Assembly: GCA_022453515.1 (NCBI GenBank) | Contig: JAJNNY010000028.1 | Span: 62,001-126,000 of the forward strand | DNA: 64,000 nt | Reading direction: 5' to 3' | From: Astrocystis sublimbata | Lineage: Eukaryota; Ascomycota; Sordariomycetes; Xylariales; Xylariaceae | Shown: piece by piece, positions 1 through 10,677 of the stretch | Numbering within the stretch: position 1 is the stretch's first letter | Layout: every line of letters starts with the position of its first letter | Program-made: the position numbers and the translations under genes | Notes under the pieces: model-generated | The model's database searches: none | What the model saw: only the letters and a program-made list of their open reading frames with translations | Told to the model about the DNA's origin: nothing

Positions 1-1162
1 TGGCCGTTGAACGTTGACTACTTGATCGCTCATACCGTCCATGTAAGAGTCTCAGGCGTCTAGCAGCGTTCGTAGTCATCGTGACAGAGGGCCTTTTCTT
101 CAAGCAGTAATTAGTCTTTTCTATCGATCGTAGGCTTAATAGGCGCTACTAGCCTTTGGTTCAACATAGAGTCAACTAGGTAGGGGGAGGAAAGTTCAGG
201 ACCTAGTATGTTGGAAAGGAGGAAGTGAAAGAGCCCCCCAAAACTATTAGGTAGGTATAAAGTTTTGGCCTGAGATAGGTGTAAGACCTATAGTAACTAG
301 GCCCTCAAGGTGTACATATGTACCTACTAGTTTTGAACTTTGTTCTTACCTTCAGTGCAGTATTCCCTGCCACGTAACACAATGGCGGGAGCGGATACGT
401 AGCCGCTCTCAAATCCTCGCGTTGCAACACATTATAACTAAACTGAGTAGATAGAGGCAAGCATAGTCCAGAGAGGTCCCGTTACTTATACCTAAGTACC
501 TATTTAGGTACCTAAGGGACCTACATAGGCTACATTAGGTATTAGTACTTCTTTGCTAGTACGAGCATGTTTAGCACCTGAGATCACTATGGCTATGTTG
601 GTCTCGTACACCTAGCTCCTACCCGTCGACCCGCCAACATTCAATTTCTCAATGCAAGGAGACATCATGATAGACCTCCTGAATGAAGGGAGTTCTTAGC
701 TCTCAAAAAGGTTCCAGCCCTCGAAAATGAACACCTGTCGAATAGAATAGATAAGCATGAATAACCTCGGATTAACGGCACAATTACTGCTTGGTCGGCT
801 GCTGCATCTTATTAACTTTACGATAGAAAATACCTACTCTTACCTCCGTGCACTTGCATTAGGTCATTAGGTACCTTAAGGACTTACTATATAAGGGTAA
901 CATGCGCCCTCCAACTGGAACTATTATCAACAGAGTCTTTTGTTTGCACTGCCCATCTACCCTTATTATTCGGCCCCAAATCCTCATGCTACGACGCATT
1001 ATAACTAGAGGTAGAGTTCTGGGACAGCTCTCCTTCGCCGTGCACGATTGTTTCAGATCGCCATTTACAACCGCGACCAAAACTGCTGCTACGAAACACT
1101 TGCTACGCTATGCAGCAACACGGCAGCCTGGTGAAACCGACTGCATTCATCGTTCTCGAGCC
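1..1162. other. Gene-free leader region
   Basis: I see no convincing coding exon here. The stretch holds several TAGGTA/TACCTA motifs, densest at about 483-535, and otherwise unstructured AT-moderate sequence. The 3' end is presumably the promoter of the gene starting at 1163. Confidence 0.5.
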
Positions 1163-2066
1163 ATGATGACAAGTACTAGCTCGACAGGGTCAAACCAGCT
1201 CAGCACTTATCTAGGTCACTCGTCGAGCTGTGACATCGACTTTGACTTGATCCAATCGAGGACGACGTGCACAAAGTTTCGCGATTCGATCTGGAGTTTT
1301 GTGGTATGACATATTACATATTAACCCCTCCCTTGTTCGGTGGGATAAGGTTCTACCATTTTAACTTACTGAGCTCAGATATACCGGTGCTCTCAACATA
1401 ACCAGCCAGCTTGGGATTCCCTACTGCAATCCTTACGGCGCAGCATACAGCAGAGCCTCGGGTACTATAGTCGCGAAGAGATGTTGCAATCCCATGATCT
1501 TCACGTCATCGACGATAAAACACTCGAGTAGGCTATACAACCATCTTTTTCCGGTCCACCACCAATTTCTAACGTTTTCTATTAGTGGCGCCACGTCTCA
1601 TCAAGTCCGAGAACATTTCCAGGCTTGGGTCCCGAAGAACCTCGAAGATCGCCTCCAGCCAAATGCTACTGACATGGAGGACGACTTAAGCTGGATATAC
1701 GCGACTACCACCCCTCGATACGTGTATTGCCTATTTGTGGACGATATCTGTCTCGAGTCTGTAGACTACCCAAGTATTGATTCGCCGGTTGTAAAGCTTC
1801 TATGGAAAGACTGGGAGTCACCGTGGCCCGTACAAGAGAGAAATTATACAACTCCCGCCCCGTTTCACGATGGTGGGACAGAATACGACGAGGAGGATGT
1901 GGGCTGGATGTACATGCCGGTTCATGATTACTTCGACAAGTATGATTTGCTGGGAACAACCGACTGGGATGCCCAGTATGTGAGGCCTCCATACATTGAC
2001 TATTCCGAGGATGAGAGTAACATGGTGGGACATTGGAGGCAGAAGCCGTCAGACAAGGAGGCTTAA
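1163..2066 (+). CDS. Conserved-type hypothetical protein, 3 exons
   Basis: I do not recognise this protein. The model has three exons, 1163-1303, 1379-1527 and 1586-2066, giving 256 residues. The introns start GTATGA and GTAGGC; the second ends in TTCTAAC...TATTAG, a textbook fungal branch point and acceptor. Phases close exactly (0, then 2/1). The start is the first of two adjacent ATGs, at 1163. The C-terminal half is acidic and rich in Trp, Tyr and Asp, with no signal peptide or membrane segment. The exon-intron structure supports a real gene more than the composition does. An extra exon joining it to the gene starting at 2140 cannot be excluded, because only 73 bases separate them. Confidence 0.6.
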
Positions 2067-2139
2067 GCTGCGAACGAGCTTCCTCTTTAATGTTCACTTA
2101 ACAAGCAGGATATTACATTGTTACCTTCGAGAGGTCAAC

Positions 2140-3006
2140 ATGATGGTCAATTTTGTTAGAAGCTTGTTGTCTGGCAAACTGTTCTCGAACATCGACATGA
2201 AGAATAAGCTGGACCCCATCGCGGTGCTTAAAGGATGGAACAAAGCAGACGACGTCAGCCTCCCGCGAATCGGCGCAGTGGTCCGCGACGCACGCGACTA
2301 TACTTTACCGCTCACACCCAACGACCGCGTCTACGAGACCATTGGGTCGTATGCCTATCGCGAGGGCGTGAGTTTCCTGCCCGGGCAGCTCAACCTGCTT
2401 AAACGCACGCTGATGATGGGAAACTCCCCGCTCGGATCCATTACCAAGTTCCAGGGCCTGCTGGGTGCAATTGCGAGCCAGGGGGACGAGGTGAAATTGG
2501 GAAAGGTGCTAGATGCGATGCGAGGAACCGTCAGGGTCTTCAATTACCTCAACGATGCGGTATGTGTTTCCTAGAGTGTTCATGAGCAACTTCTTTACTG
2601 TAAAAGAAAGGCAATTACTGACTCCAGCCGGTTAAAGGAGCTGCACCGAGGCTTTACCGCGGCCGGCAGGACCCTGACGGCCGAGATGCGCTACGCGAAC
2701 CAGTATATGCCGGAGCTCAAAGGCATCCTGGCGGCCTGGCAGGAGTGGGAGAAGGACTACTACGACTTCGTATGTATCTCGCTGCAGTCACTTATTCTCG
2801 TTTCTGGCAAGTCTCATTTACTGACTCCAGTGGTATAGGTGACATCCGAGGCGCTGAAGTGGCTCACGGAACGTGGAGCGTTGGTTGCCCAGAAGTTTGC
2901 TGGTGCAGGTGGCCTCGCGGAGAATCCGGCCGCGCTGAAGCTGATCTCCGGGGCGGCACAGATCATGTCTCAAGCCGGCCAAATCAAGTCCCCGCTATCG
3001 TCATAG
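2140..3006 (+). CDS. Hypothetical protein, possibly the C-terminal part of a class V chitinase-like protein
   Basis: The model has exons 2140-2559, 2611-2769 and 2839-3006 (248 residues). The second intron (GTATGT...GTATAG, 69 nt) is clear. The first donor GTATGT at 2560 is clear, but the best-looking acceptor, ACTCCAG at 2627, breaks the frame; the acceptor AAAG at 2610 keeps it. Helix-rich blocks around residues 60-140 (VYETIGSYAYREG, VRVFNYLND) and a WQEWEKDYYDF block recall, from memory, the region after the GH18 domain in large killer-toxin-like fungal chitinases. No GH18 or LysM domain is present, so this would be a detached or decayed tail. The first exon has two ATGs (2140 and 2143). 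Function is not assigned. Confidence 0.5.
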
Positions 3007-3544
3007 GCTAGGATAGGATAGATTAACCTACTAATCATCTGCTTAAACCTGAAAAGACTACTACTATGTACCGTATGGCCTTTTCGAGTGCTTTTAAATA
3101 AGGTCCGATTATATTTTTGTGTCTAAAGCAACAGAAGCAACCATTTGTACACGGTCAATACCGTTGTATTCAGCAATTAAAATCAACAACCATAATAGTC
3201 GAGGTCAACTTGTTCGAAGATTTCCGAGGTCTTATAATAAACCATGAAGTTTTGGTTACTGCAGGCGAGGTACTAGGTAGGTTTGGTGTGGTTCCAGTGC
3301 GTGACCTGCCAAGCCTGCGAGGTACCTCGAGGTACCGTTGTCACTTGCAAGTATCGAAGTCCAATGTAGAATGACCACATGTCTTGCTCCAAATGACTTC
3401 ATTTGCAACTACATATCCGCACATCGTGCGCGTTACGACGACTAACCCAAACACTCCACCAGGAAGCTTAGAAATCTGATTTTTTTTTCCCTATGCGAAC
3501 GTGAACCGCCGAACTGCCATACCGTCCAGACCACACACGCCATC
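3007..3544. other. Intergenic region upstream of the GRASP gene
   Basis: No gene is seen. It contains a palindromic GAGGTACCTC at about 3319 followed by GAGGTACC, members of the dispersed TAGGTACC-type motif family, and a T-run just before the GRASP start. Confidence 0.5.
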
Positions 3545-4905
3545 ATGTTCAATGCGCTGAACCGCTACCTCTCGCGCCTCGACGGCGACTCGCGACCACA
3601 GCAGGCCGAAAGCCAAAGCTTCGGGTTCCAGGTCCTGCGCAACACGGACCTCGAGCTCGCCATAGAGCCATGGTTCGACTTCATCGTCGGGATCAACGGG
3701 CGCAGCATCGTACGGAATCCTAACTGCCCAGCGTGAGAAAGGCAAAAGCACCCCGGTTCTAACCAGCGGAATGGGAACAGGATAACCCCGACCCGGGTCT
3801 ATTCGCGCAAGAAGTGCGGAACTGCGCCGGCGGCACCGTGGCACTTGGACTCTGGAGCGCAAAGGTACTTCTTACCAAACAAATAACCCCTCACCCCGCC
3901 CGACGGTCGAAGCCTTGGTAGCCAAAGATACATCTACATTTCCCAAAATAACTAACCACGAGCCCGCCTCTCCTCTCACAGGGCCAACGCACCCGAGTCG
4001 CCCACATTTCCGTATCCGCGACCGGATCCCTAGGCCTCTCGCTGCAATGGGCCCCGATATCCCTCGCCTCGACCATCTGGCACGTGCTGGACGTCCCGGC
4101 CAACTCGCCGGCCGACGCGGCGGGGCTGCTGCCGTACAGCGACTACATCCTGGGCACGCCAGACGGGATCCTGCACGGCGAGAGCGGGCTGGGCGAGCTC
4201 GTCGACGACTACATCGGGCGGCCCCTGCGGCTGTGGGTGTACAACAACGAGTACAACGTGACGCGGGAGCTCGAGATCGTGCCGTCGCGCGAGTGGGGCG
4301 GCGAGGGGGCCTTGGGATGCGTTCTCGGCTTCGGCGCTCTGCACCGGCTGCCGGCGCCCTTCGACGAGCCTGTCTCAGGCCCAGGCGAGACCTTGTTCGA
4401 CGGCGGCAACGCAGGCCAGCAGTATCCGGGCCAGGGCGGGGTTGTTGCTGGCGAGCAGTTCACGACGCTGGCGCCGCCACCGTCTTCTTCGGGTCCTGAA
4501 GCCTACGCACCCGGTGCGGGCGAGGAGGCGCAAGGAGCGGGCTATCTTGTTCCTGCGCAGCTGGTGAGCCCGCCGCCGCCGCCAGCGGGAGGAACCAGTG
4601 CGCCGCCGAGGGGCAAGAAGAAGGACAGACATGCGCATGGACAGGGCCCGAATAGGCTCATGGACGACTACCTGGCCGAAGAGGAGAAGAAGAGCAAGGC
4701 GCTGGACGGCCATATCTCTGCGAGCAAGACCCCGCCGCCTCCGCCGCCGAAAGCAGGTGGTGGGCCACCGAAGGGCGCGGGACCACCACCTCCGAAAGCC
4801 TCGGGACCACCGCCACCGAAAGCCTCCGGGCCGCCGCCTCCGAAGGCTGAGGCAGCAGCGCCTGAGGAGAGTGAGAGCGAGAGCGAGAGTGACAGCGTGG
4901 AGTAG
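3545..4905 (+). CDS. grh1: GRASP-family Golgi reassembly stacking protein
   Basis: This is a GRASP55/65 homologue (yeast Grh1), a peripheral Golgi/COPII-site protein involved in cisternal organisation and unconventional secretion. Exons are 3545-3709, 3781-3864 and 3982-4905, giving 390 residues. Two tandem PDZ-like GRASP domains fill about residues 10-210, with family motifs such as FGFQVLRN, WFDFIVGINGR, DVPANSPADAAGLLPYSDYI and GCVLGFGALHRLP. The C-terminal third is a proline-rich tail with near-perfect PPPPKAS-type repeats and an acidic Ser/Glu end. The N-terminus reads M-F-N and lacks the myristoylated Gly2 of animal GRASPs; as in yeast Grh1, attachment probably relies on an acetylated amphipathic helix (inference). 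The gene converges on OST2. Confidence 0.93.
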
Positions 4906-5303
4906 AACTTAACACATATGTATGCTACGAGCAATGTACGGGTGAATGAAAGCAAGCATGCATCACTTCACAGTATTTCAATGAATTGTTGCCAGTTGCA
5001 TAATGCGGTACTCTATTGATGAGACAAGACTGGAGTTCAAGATGAAGGCCTGTCCTTGACGGCCGATGATGTCTCATTAAGAAATATTGAAGTCGTCGCT
5101 TGCTGAGCTCTCTCATTTTTACAGGGAAATTGACCCTCTGCACTTCCATGTGTGGTCTGTCTGATACCCCATTTGGGCTGTGACTGTGACTTGATGCCCC
5201 GTCTGTAGGTACATGCACACTCACTCAGTCAACGATCCATACTTTATGCGCCGCGCCGCGCCAATTCTTATTCTTGTTTCCGTCGTTCCCGTCGTGGTGC
5301 TGC
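4906..5303. other. Convergent intergenic spacer
   Basis: This is the 3' spacer between GRASP (+) and OST2 (-). I see no gene and no marked repeat. Confidence 0.5.
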
Positions 5304-6133
5304 CTAGTTTATGAAATTGATACAGAAGAAGTGAAGGATCAAGCTTCCCACCACGAAATCTGCAAATGCTCTATTCGACAAAGTGGTTTGTCAGTGGAGA
5401 ATGTTTCAGGGTCGGGGGCTTCGGTGCATGGAGCAGGACTGGATTTACCTCTCTGGCGACACGGCTGGGAACTCGGCTTTGTTGGCTTCGGTGGTCTGTA
5501 TGCGCAGGGACGCTGTTTTAATATTAGTGACATGTCCAGATTCCGTAACATCCTCCCGGACATGAGCTTTGTATTGAAGGAATTCGTTGCGAGGAGACGA
5601 AGATGGGTAGCGAGGCTTGAAGTGACGTGAGCGTACCTGTGAGAACGAACTGCCCGACAGTAGCGCAGAAGCCCGAGAGGAAAGCGTTGAAAGGCTATAA
5701 AGTGCCACCAAATGTTAGCAAATGGCCCGTCATGTGTACATGATCACATCTTTGATCGTCTGATCATCTGATCGGTGTCCCTTTCGTGCCTCTCGAAATT
5801 CACAACGTAGGGGGAGCTCGGAGAACGTACGTAGTTTCCGGCGAGGACGCAGTAGGCGAACTGCAGACCGCCGACGATGACGAGGAAGGCCATGAAGGCA
5901 TCGATGAGCTTGGTGCGCTGCGGCGTCGTCTTCTGGTAGTGCTGCACGATGTTGAGGGCGATCTTGTCGATCTGGCTCGCGGAGCCGCTGCCGGTGCTCT
6001 TGGTGCTCGTGCTACTGCTGGTGATGATTGTGCTCTTCATGGTGTTGCTGCCGCTGCTGGTGCTGCTGCTCGTCGCAGGTGCGGCGCTGGGAGTGGCTGG
6101 GCCGGTGGCCGTCGCGGACTTCTTGCCGGCCAT
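5304..6133 (-). CDS. OST2: Oligosaccharyltransferase subunit OST2/DAD1
   Basis: This is the small, essential membrane subunit of the ER oligosaccharyltransferase, which transfers the dolichol-linked glycan to Asn residues. Four exons on the minus strand, 6133-5831, 5694-5637, 5512-5449 and 5370-5304, give 163 residues; all phases close. A low-complexity Ser/Thr/Ala N-terminus (1-55) precedes the conserved DAD1 body: KTTPQRTKLIDAF, the first membrane span with FLVIVGGLQFAYCVLAGNY, then PFNAFLSGF, the family signature SLRIQTTEANKAEFP, and the terminal membrane span ending HFFCINFIN. It is head-to-head with the TMEM14-like gene, with a shared 585-bp promoter region. The long N-terminal extension is usual in filamentous fungi. 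Identification is firm. Confidence 0.95.
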
Positions 6134-6718
6134 CGTGATGGCGTGTTCGCAGTAACAACGTGCTTGTCACTGCTTTGCAAGAATGAAGTCGATTCTGTCG
6201 TGGGCGGTTGCAGTGAAGGTTGTCTCGAATTAGGGATGTGGATTGCGGTTCGCGTGCTGGTCTACCGGCTGCAGTAGGTACATGTAGGTGGGAGGATTCT
6301 AGTAAGTTATCTGGTTGTCACGGTGCACCTATTCGGAGGTGTCGATTCACTGCCTAAGGAGGACTTGGCGGTTGCTTTAGCACTGCGGGTTGCAGCTTAC
6401 AAGGCAAAGGGACACGAAAGCTAGATCCCGGATCTGGAAATAACGACGAATCAGAGACGAGATACTCCAGCTCCGACGGACGATGTGTGGCAGAAGTGTG
6501 GCTAGAAGGTTGAGCTTCAGCCACGTTTCCCCAACGTTTCCGCGTTGGCGTCATTGGAACTCCACCTCAGGTCCCTCAGCGTCGGCACTAAGGTATGTGA
6601 TCCCGAGTCTTCCTTTATGTTATCAGCTTATTGAATTTCAATTAACGCGCGAGAACAGACAAGCATCATCTATTTACAATCTCATCATTTCATCGAGACG
6701 AAACAAGCAAATATCAAT
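6134..6718. promoter_or_regulatory. Bidirectional promoter region, OST2/TMEM14-like
   Basis: This is the divergent spacer between OST2 (-) and the TMEM14-like gene (+). No coding exon was recognised, and I did not find an unambiguous TATA box. Confidence 0.5.
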
Positions 6719-7167
6719 ATGGTAAGAAGGCGCAATGGTTGTTCACTTGTGATATATTTGAGCTAAATATCCACCCTTTTATTAAATTAGCCTCTGGAAA
6801 ACATCGCCTACCTCCTCGGAGCCTTGACCGCAGGTGGCGGTACTATGGGATACGTCCGCACTGGATCTGTGCCCTCGATCGCTGCGGGCCTAACTGTTGG
6901 CCTACTATGTATGTGTTCCCAGACGTGATTACTTTGGTGGGAGGGGTAGAGAGTGGCTGATCGCAAGGTTCAGACGGCCTCGGAGGCTACCGCGTGCAGA
7001 ACCGCCAATCTTATGGTGTTGAACTTGCTTTGCTTGCATCGATTGTGCTTGGTGGTTCTTCCATTCCCCGGGCTATCCGGCTTCGCAAGCCCGTTCCAAC
7101 TGTTCTCAGTCTGGTATCGCTGTTTGGACTTTACACGTTCGGCACTGCCTTCCAAAAGACTTTGTAA
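6719..7167 (+). CDS. TMEM14/UPF0136 family small membrane protein
   Basis: A 104-residue protein of the TMEM14 family, small multi-span proteins of mitochondrial or other inner membranes; TMEM14C is linked to heme-precursor transport in animals. The model has exons 6719-6721, 6791-6908 and 6974-7167. The first coding exon is only the ATG, followed directly by GTAAGA; the upstream part of that exon is 5' UTR. The protein has about four glycine-rich hydrophobic spans, with YLLGALTAGGGTMGYVRTGS near the N-terminus and a YGLGGYRVQN loop in the middle, both family hallmarks. The function in fungi is not established. It is divergent from OST2 and convergent with CMC2. Confidence 0.9.
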
Positions 7168-7473
7168 GAGCATAACAGCCCATCGCAACCGTGTGCGCAA
7201 TGGAGCAAATCACCTGCCAAGTATGGTTCCATGTGGTGCGAGATGAATCGGTGGACGTGGAGAGGTTGGGAAAAACGTATGAAGCAGCACAGAGGTGCCG
7301 TACTCCTTATAGAGTAACGTTGGCCCCTGGATGCGAATCCAAGACAGCGTCAAATAAGCCATCTAAACGCCTTGCTTTGTCCTGGCCCAGTGCATAATAA
7401 CCCAAAACTGACATATCGTACAAGGCGTGATAATCGCCATCTCTCGGCAGCTGTGTATGCACGCAATGGCAGT
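7168..7473. other. Convergent spacer between the TMEM14-like gene and CMC2
   Basis: I see no gene or distinctive structure in this 306-bp 3'-3' spacer. Confidence 0.5.
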
Positions 7474-7793
7474 TTAAGAGTTTTCGTCGATGTCTTGCCA
7501 GACCTTGTTCATCTTTTCGCGCTTGGCTTTGGCCACAGCTCGATTCGCGGCTGTGCGCTTGAGTCGCTCGGCTCGTAGACATAGAGTGACCTGGTGTTTA
7601 GCGTCGTTGCACATGCCAATCGACTTCCACAGGAAGCCCCGGTCGTGGCACTCCTCGAGGGCGGTCATAATCTCTTCGCATGCTGGATGTTGCCACCAAG
7701 GTCAGCCAAGCTGTAGAAACCGGATGGTAGTGTCGGCTTTGTGCATCATATTAACATACCCACATTGTCCTTCGTATGTAAGTGAGGATGCAT
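7474..7793 (-). CDS. CMC2: CMC2-type twin CX9C mitochondrial protein
   Basis: A short COX-assembly-type protein of the mitochondrial intermembrane space, imported and oxidised by Mia40. Exons 7793-7760 and 7682-7474 give 80 residues. The intron has donor GTATGT and acceptor ATCCAG. The N-terminus MHPHLHTKDNV is typical of Cmc2. The twin CX9C motif is complete: C-EEIMTALEE-C and C-NDAKHQVTL-C. It is followed by the conserved CLRAERLKRT helix and a lysine-rich tail. Length and motif spacing fit Cmc2 rather than Cmc1. It is head-to-head with prefoldin 2. Confidence 0.93.
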
Positions 7794-8149
7794 CTTGACT
7801 CTTGGCGTCTTGTATCCTGTAGCGCGAGAAAGGAGTGTCGCCGCGACGTTGAGTGTTTTCGAGGATACCTTGGTAGGAGGGATGGAATGGAGGCAAGGCA
7901 CGCAGGCATCAGGGCCGCACTGGGCTACTGGTACAGGTTACTGGGCCCAGGGTGCCAGGGCGCCTTAGCGCTCCCGTCTCTTTGGTCAATGGCCAACTCA
8001 GCCAGGCCAGCTGGAAAGCATGGGCCACATCCCACCTCCACTTCACCCCTCCAGCACTTTAGCATGGCTGAACGTGTTAGTATCAAGCCCTTCACTTAAA
8101 CGACTCCCAATTGTTTTGTTTAAGCAACTCTCGACACAAACAGTTGCCC
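7794..8149. promoter_or_regulatory. Bidirectional promoter region, CMC2/prefoldin 2
   Basis: A 356-bp divergent spacer. No coding signal and no TATA box that I would defend. Confidence 0.45.
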
Positions 8150-8897
8150 ATGGCGTCAAAACAAATTCCTGCTAAGAAGCAGCAAGGTGAGTCATCACAA
8201 CCAAATGCACAAATGAACAAGCGCTTATCAAACCCCAGAACTGCAAGCAACGTATTCAAATTACAAGAATACGCTGCAGTCGCTGGCGCAAAAAATCGGT
8301 GACGTCGAGCAAGAGTCTGAAGAGCACAAGTCAGTGATGTTCCCGCAAATGGCTTTCTCGTTTCCTGCATCACCGGGCTGGCTAGGCGTGGGCTATATCC
8401 ATCCCTTGCGCCCTAGGCTTCAGCCGTTCCGACAATCCTACCCAAGCATTTTAGTTCGAGCGTGGAGCCCATGAATATCATGAGATCTCACCGCCTCACT
8501 TTGCCGGCCTCACCGCTTCCTAGATGCTATACTTGAAATGCTTACCATGCGCTCGCTGCTAGGCTCGTGCTCGAGACTTTGGAGCCCTTACCCGAGGACC
8601 GCAAGTGTTTTCGGATGATCAATGGTGTACTAGTGGAGAGGACCGTCAAAGACGTCGTTCCCGCTCTGAAGACAAATGCCGACGGCTTGAAAAAGGTCCT
8701 CGATGACTTGGTCAAGCAATACAAGACGAAACAGGACGATCTAGAAAAATGGAAGGTGGGTTTCTCCGGTTTATCCCTCCCTTCACGTGGACTGCTGTTC
8801 TCTCGGACCACGCCATCACCCCTCCGGAAGGTATGATCATCGGGCTAAGATTACGTCGAAACAGAAAAAGAACAACATCCAGGTTGTTCAATCCTGA
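8150..8897 (+). CDS. PFD2: Prefoldin subunit 2
   Basis: A beta-type subunit of the hexameric prefoldin chaperone, which passes nascent actin and tubulin to the CCT chaperonin (yeast Gim4). Exons 8150-8186, 8239-8329, 8563-8755 and 8865-8897 give 117 residues. The two flanking helices form the coiled coil (about residues 10-45 and 75-112). Between them lies the beta-hairpin linker with the subunit-2 signature LEPLPEDRKCFRMINGVLVE. Intron 2 is unusually long for this gene (233 nt). The length matches yeast Gim4, which is shorter than the animal protein. Confidence 0.94.
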
Positions 8898-9176
8898 AAA
8901 CACGCATCTCGACAAGGACTCAGGATAGAGGAGTATGTGTGGAGACACGGCCATGCCGGCATGCGGGAGAGTCGTGACGGGGCTGCGATCTCGGATCAGA
9001 AGGTCATCATATTCCTACTTCAGTATAAGTTCGGACTTTGTGACGAAGCTAGTGCTGGGTTTTGCTTTTCCCCGTGCATGGAGACCAGGATCCATGGGTT
9101 CGACGTAGCAAATATTGGAGCACGGTGGGAAGTGAGTTCGTGTAGGTCTGACATCACGGCTTTAATTCAATAGTGG

Positions 9177-9196
9177 TGTGTGTGTGTGTGTGTGTG
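9177..9196. repeat. (TG)10 microsatellite
   Basis: Ten uninterrupted TG dinucleotides, followed by a diverged GCTGGTGTGTTG tail. It lies in non-coding sequence downstream of prefoldin 2. Confidence 0.95.
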
Positions 9197-10318
9197 CTGG
9201 TGTGTTGTACATCTGCAGTCACAATGAGCGGAGCCTAGCGTCAAGGGCGTCTCGCTGCCCAACGATAATTGTCGTCGAGGCTGTCGGGTGGGCGAGGGTT
9301 GGAGTCAGCCCTGATTAGAGGGCCGGCCGCCCAGAAGCGGCTTGCCTCTCGCGTGTAGGAAATCTAAACAGCCAGTAGGGCGGCTTACGGCGACGCCCTA
9401 CATGCACGTCTGCAATCCACTTCTGTCACCCCGTCGAGTTGTCTCTTAAATTGGTGCATATCGACTGTGTTTCAAGCCTTTACAAGGTCACAGGCCGGAC
9501 GTCAATGAGAAACCTGACTTACTGGGTTCTCGTGACCGGTTGTGTTCCCATTCGTAATCGGATATTAAGTGACTCAATCCGGAGATCAAAGCAGCAGAGT
9601 AACCACGTAGCTATCCACATACCATAGACTTGGGTCTAGAGCCACACCCCTCATGCATCATAGGGGGACTCAGTCCAGTTGCATCCGCATCAACCTAGCT
9701 CAGCCATCAATTCTGTGAGCGGGGGGAAATCCTACAGCAGCCCGACATTCGAGAATGTGAACTAGATGTTATCTGGTGTGAGTTTAAGCCCAGTTCCTCA
9801 ACTACCTCTAGCTAATACACAGATAAAATACAACATCGTTTTTATGACTATATGGGGCATTATGCCCGGTATTGGAACCTTCATGACTCAAGCCTGACAA
9901 CGAGAGTACAATGTACTATGAGGACCCATTTCATTTTCTCAACTGTTAGATGAGGGTCGTTTAAACAAGTTCACAATTATGACTCAATAGACATCGGACG
10001 ATTGGGCACCCGTCAAACTGCAGGTTCGTGCCCAGGTGAGACATAATTAGGCCGCACTATCCTCGGCGCATCAGGCGGTAGGTAAGTGATGTCTGATGTC
10101 TTATGTACGGCGTTTGCGAGACATGCATTCTATGATCAAGTTACCTAGAGACACCATGTGACGAGGTGGCAGAGCACTGCCAACGGTTTTTGGAGTTCGG
10201 AGACATGCATGCAGAAGCGTGTGCTGCCTACCTACTACCTAGGTGTCTCGTCTCGTCATACCTAGCGTAGGTACCACAGCAATCTGATTGAGCGAAGACA
10301 GAAAACCAGCGGCCACTG

Positions 10319-10457
10319 CCAATCAAAAAATTACAACTGTAGATGGGGTTTTCGATTGGTCGATAATCTGTAGCCAATGATTACAAGCCTATATACATCG
10401 AAGCTCAAATAGCATTGTGTTTGGCCGGTTACTGCAACACTTTATAGGATTCCCAAT
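10319..10457 (+). promoter_or_regulatory. Clustered CCAAT boxes with a TATA-like element
   Basis: CCAAT pentamers occur at 10319-10323, 10374-10378 and 10453-10457 on the plus strand, and an inverted one (ATTGG) at 10355-10359; a TATATAC element sits at about 10390. A further CCAAT is at 10665. This density is far above chance and resembles a CBC-dependent promoter, yet no recognised gene follows for 3 kb. What it drives is unknown; a short reading frame at 10537-10677 is one candidate. Confidence 0.45.
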
Positions 10458-10536
10458 CGTCTTCACTTGACCAGGTGCATCAAATTTCAACTATTACAGG
10501 TCATGTATACACAACCTCGGAGGAGGAAGTGGTGAA

Positions 10537-10677
10537 ATGGCCAGCTCATACCCCACGACACGCTTGTCTCGGCTCCTCCCACTGGTTTGGGAAGTAAGTA
10601 ACCGCTCCAAAATACAGAAAGGGGTGTGGTCCGAAAAGGGGGTCGGGATATACACCTACGTTTACCAATCGGTGTAG
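10537..10677 (+). CDS. Possible 46-residue small ORF (weak)
   Basis: A 46-codon frame starts at an ATG in good context (GTGAAATGG), about 140 bases after a TATA-like element and a group of CCAAT boxes. It has no recognised similarity, and its composition is not decisive. It contains a GTAAGT at codon 20 that could be a donor, so even its structure is uncertain. It is listed only because of the promoter-like sequence in front of it. Confidence 0.18.
   Translation: MASSYPTTRLSRLLPLVWEVSNRSKIQKGVWSEKGVGIYTYVYQSV

Noticed and set aside
5274..5630. 118-codon plus-strand frame at 5.3-5.6 kb
   Set aside because: It lies opposite the well-supported exons 3 and 4 and introns of OST2.
10021..10040. 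GGTTCGTGCCC resembling a tRNA B box
   Set aside because: No A box at the right distance and no cloverleaf with paired acceptor stem could be drawn.
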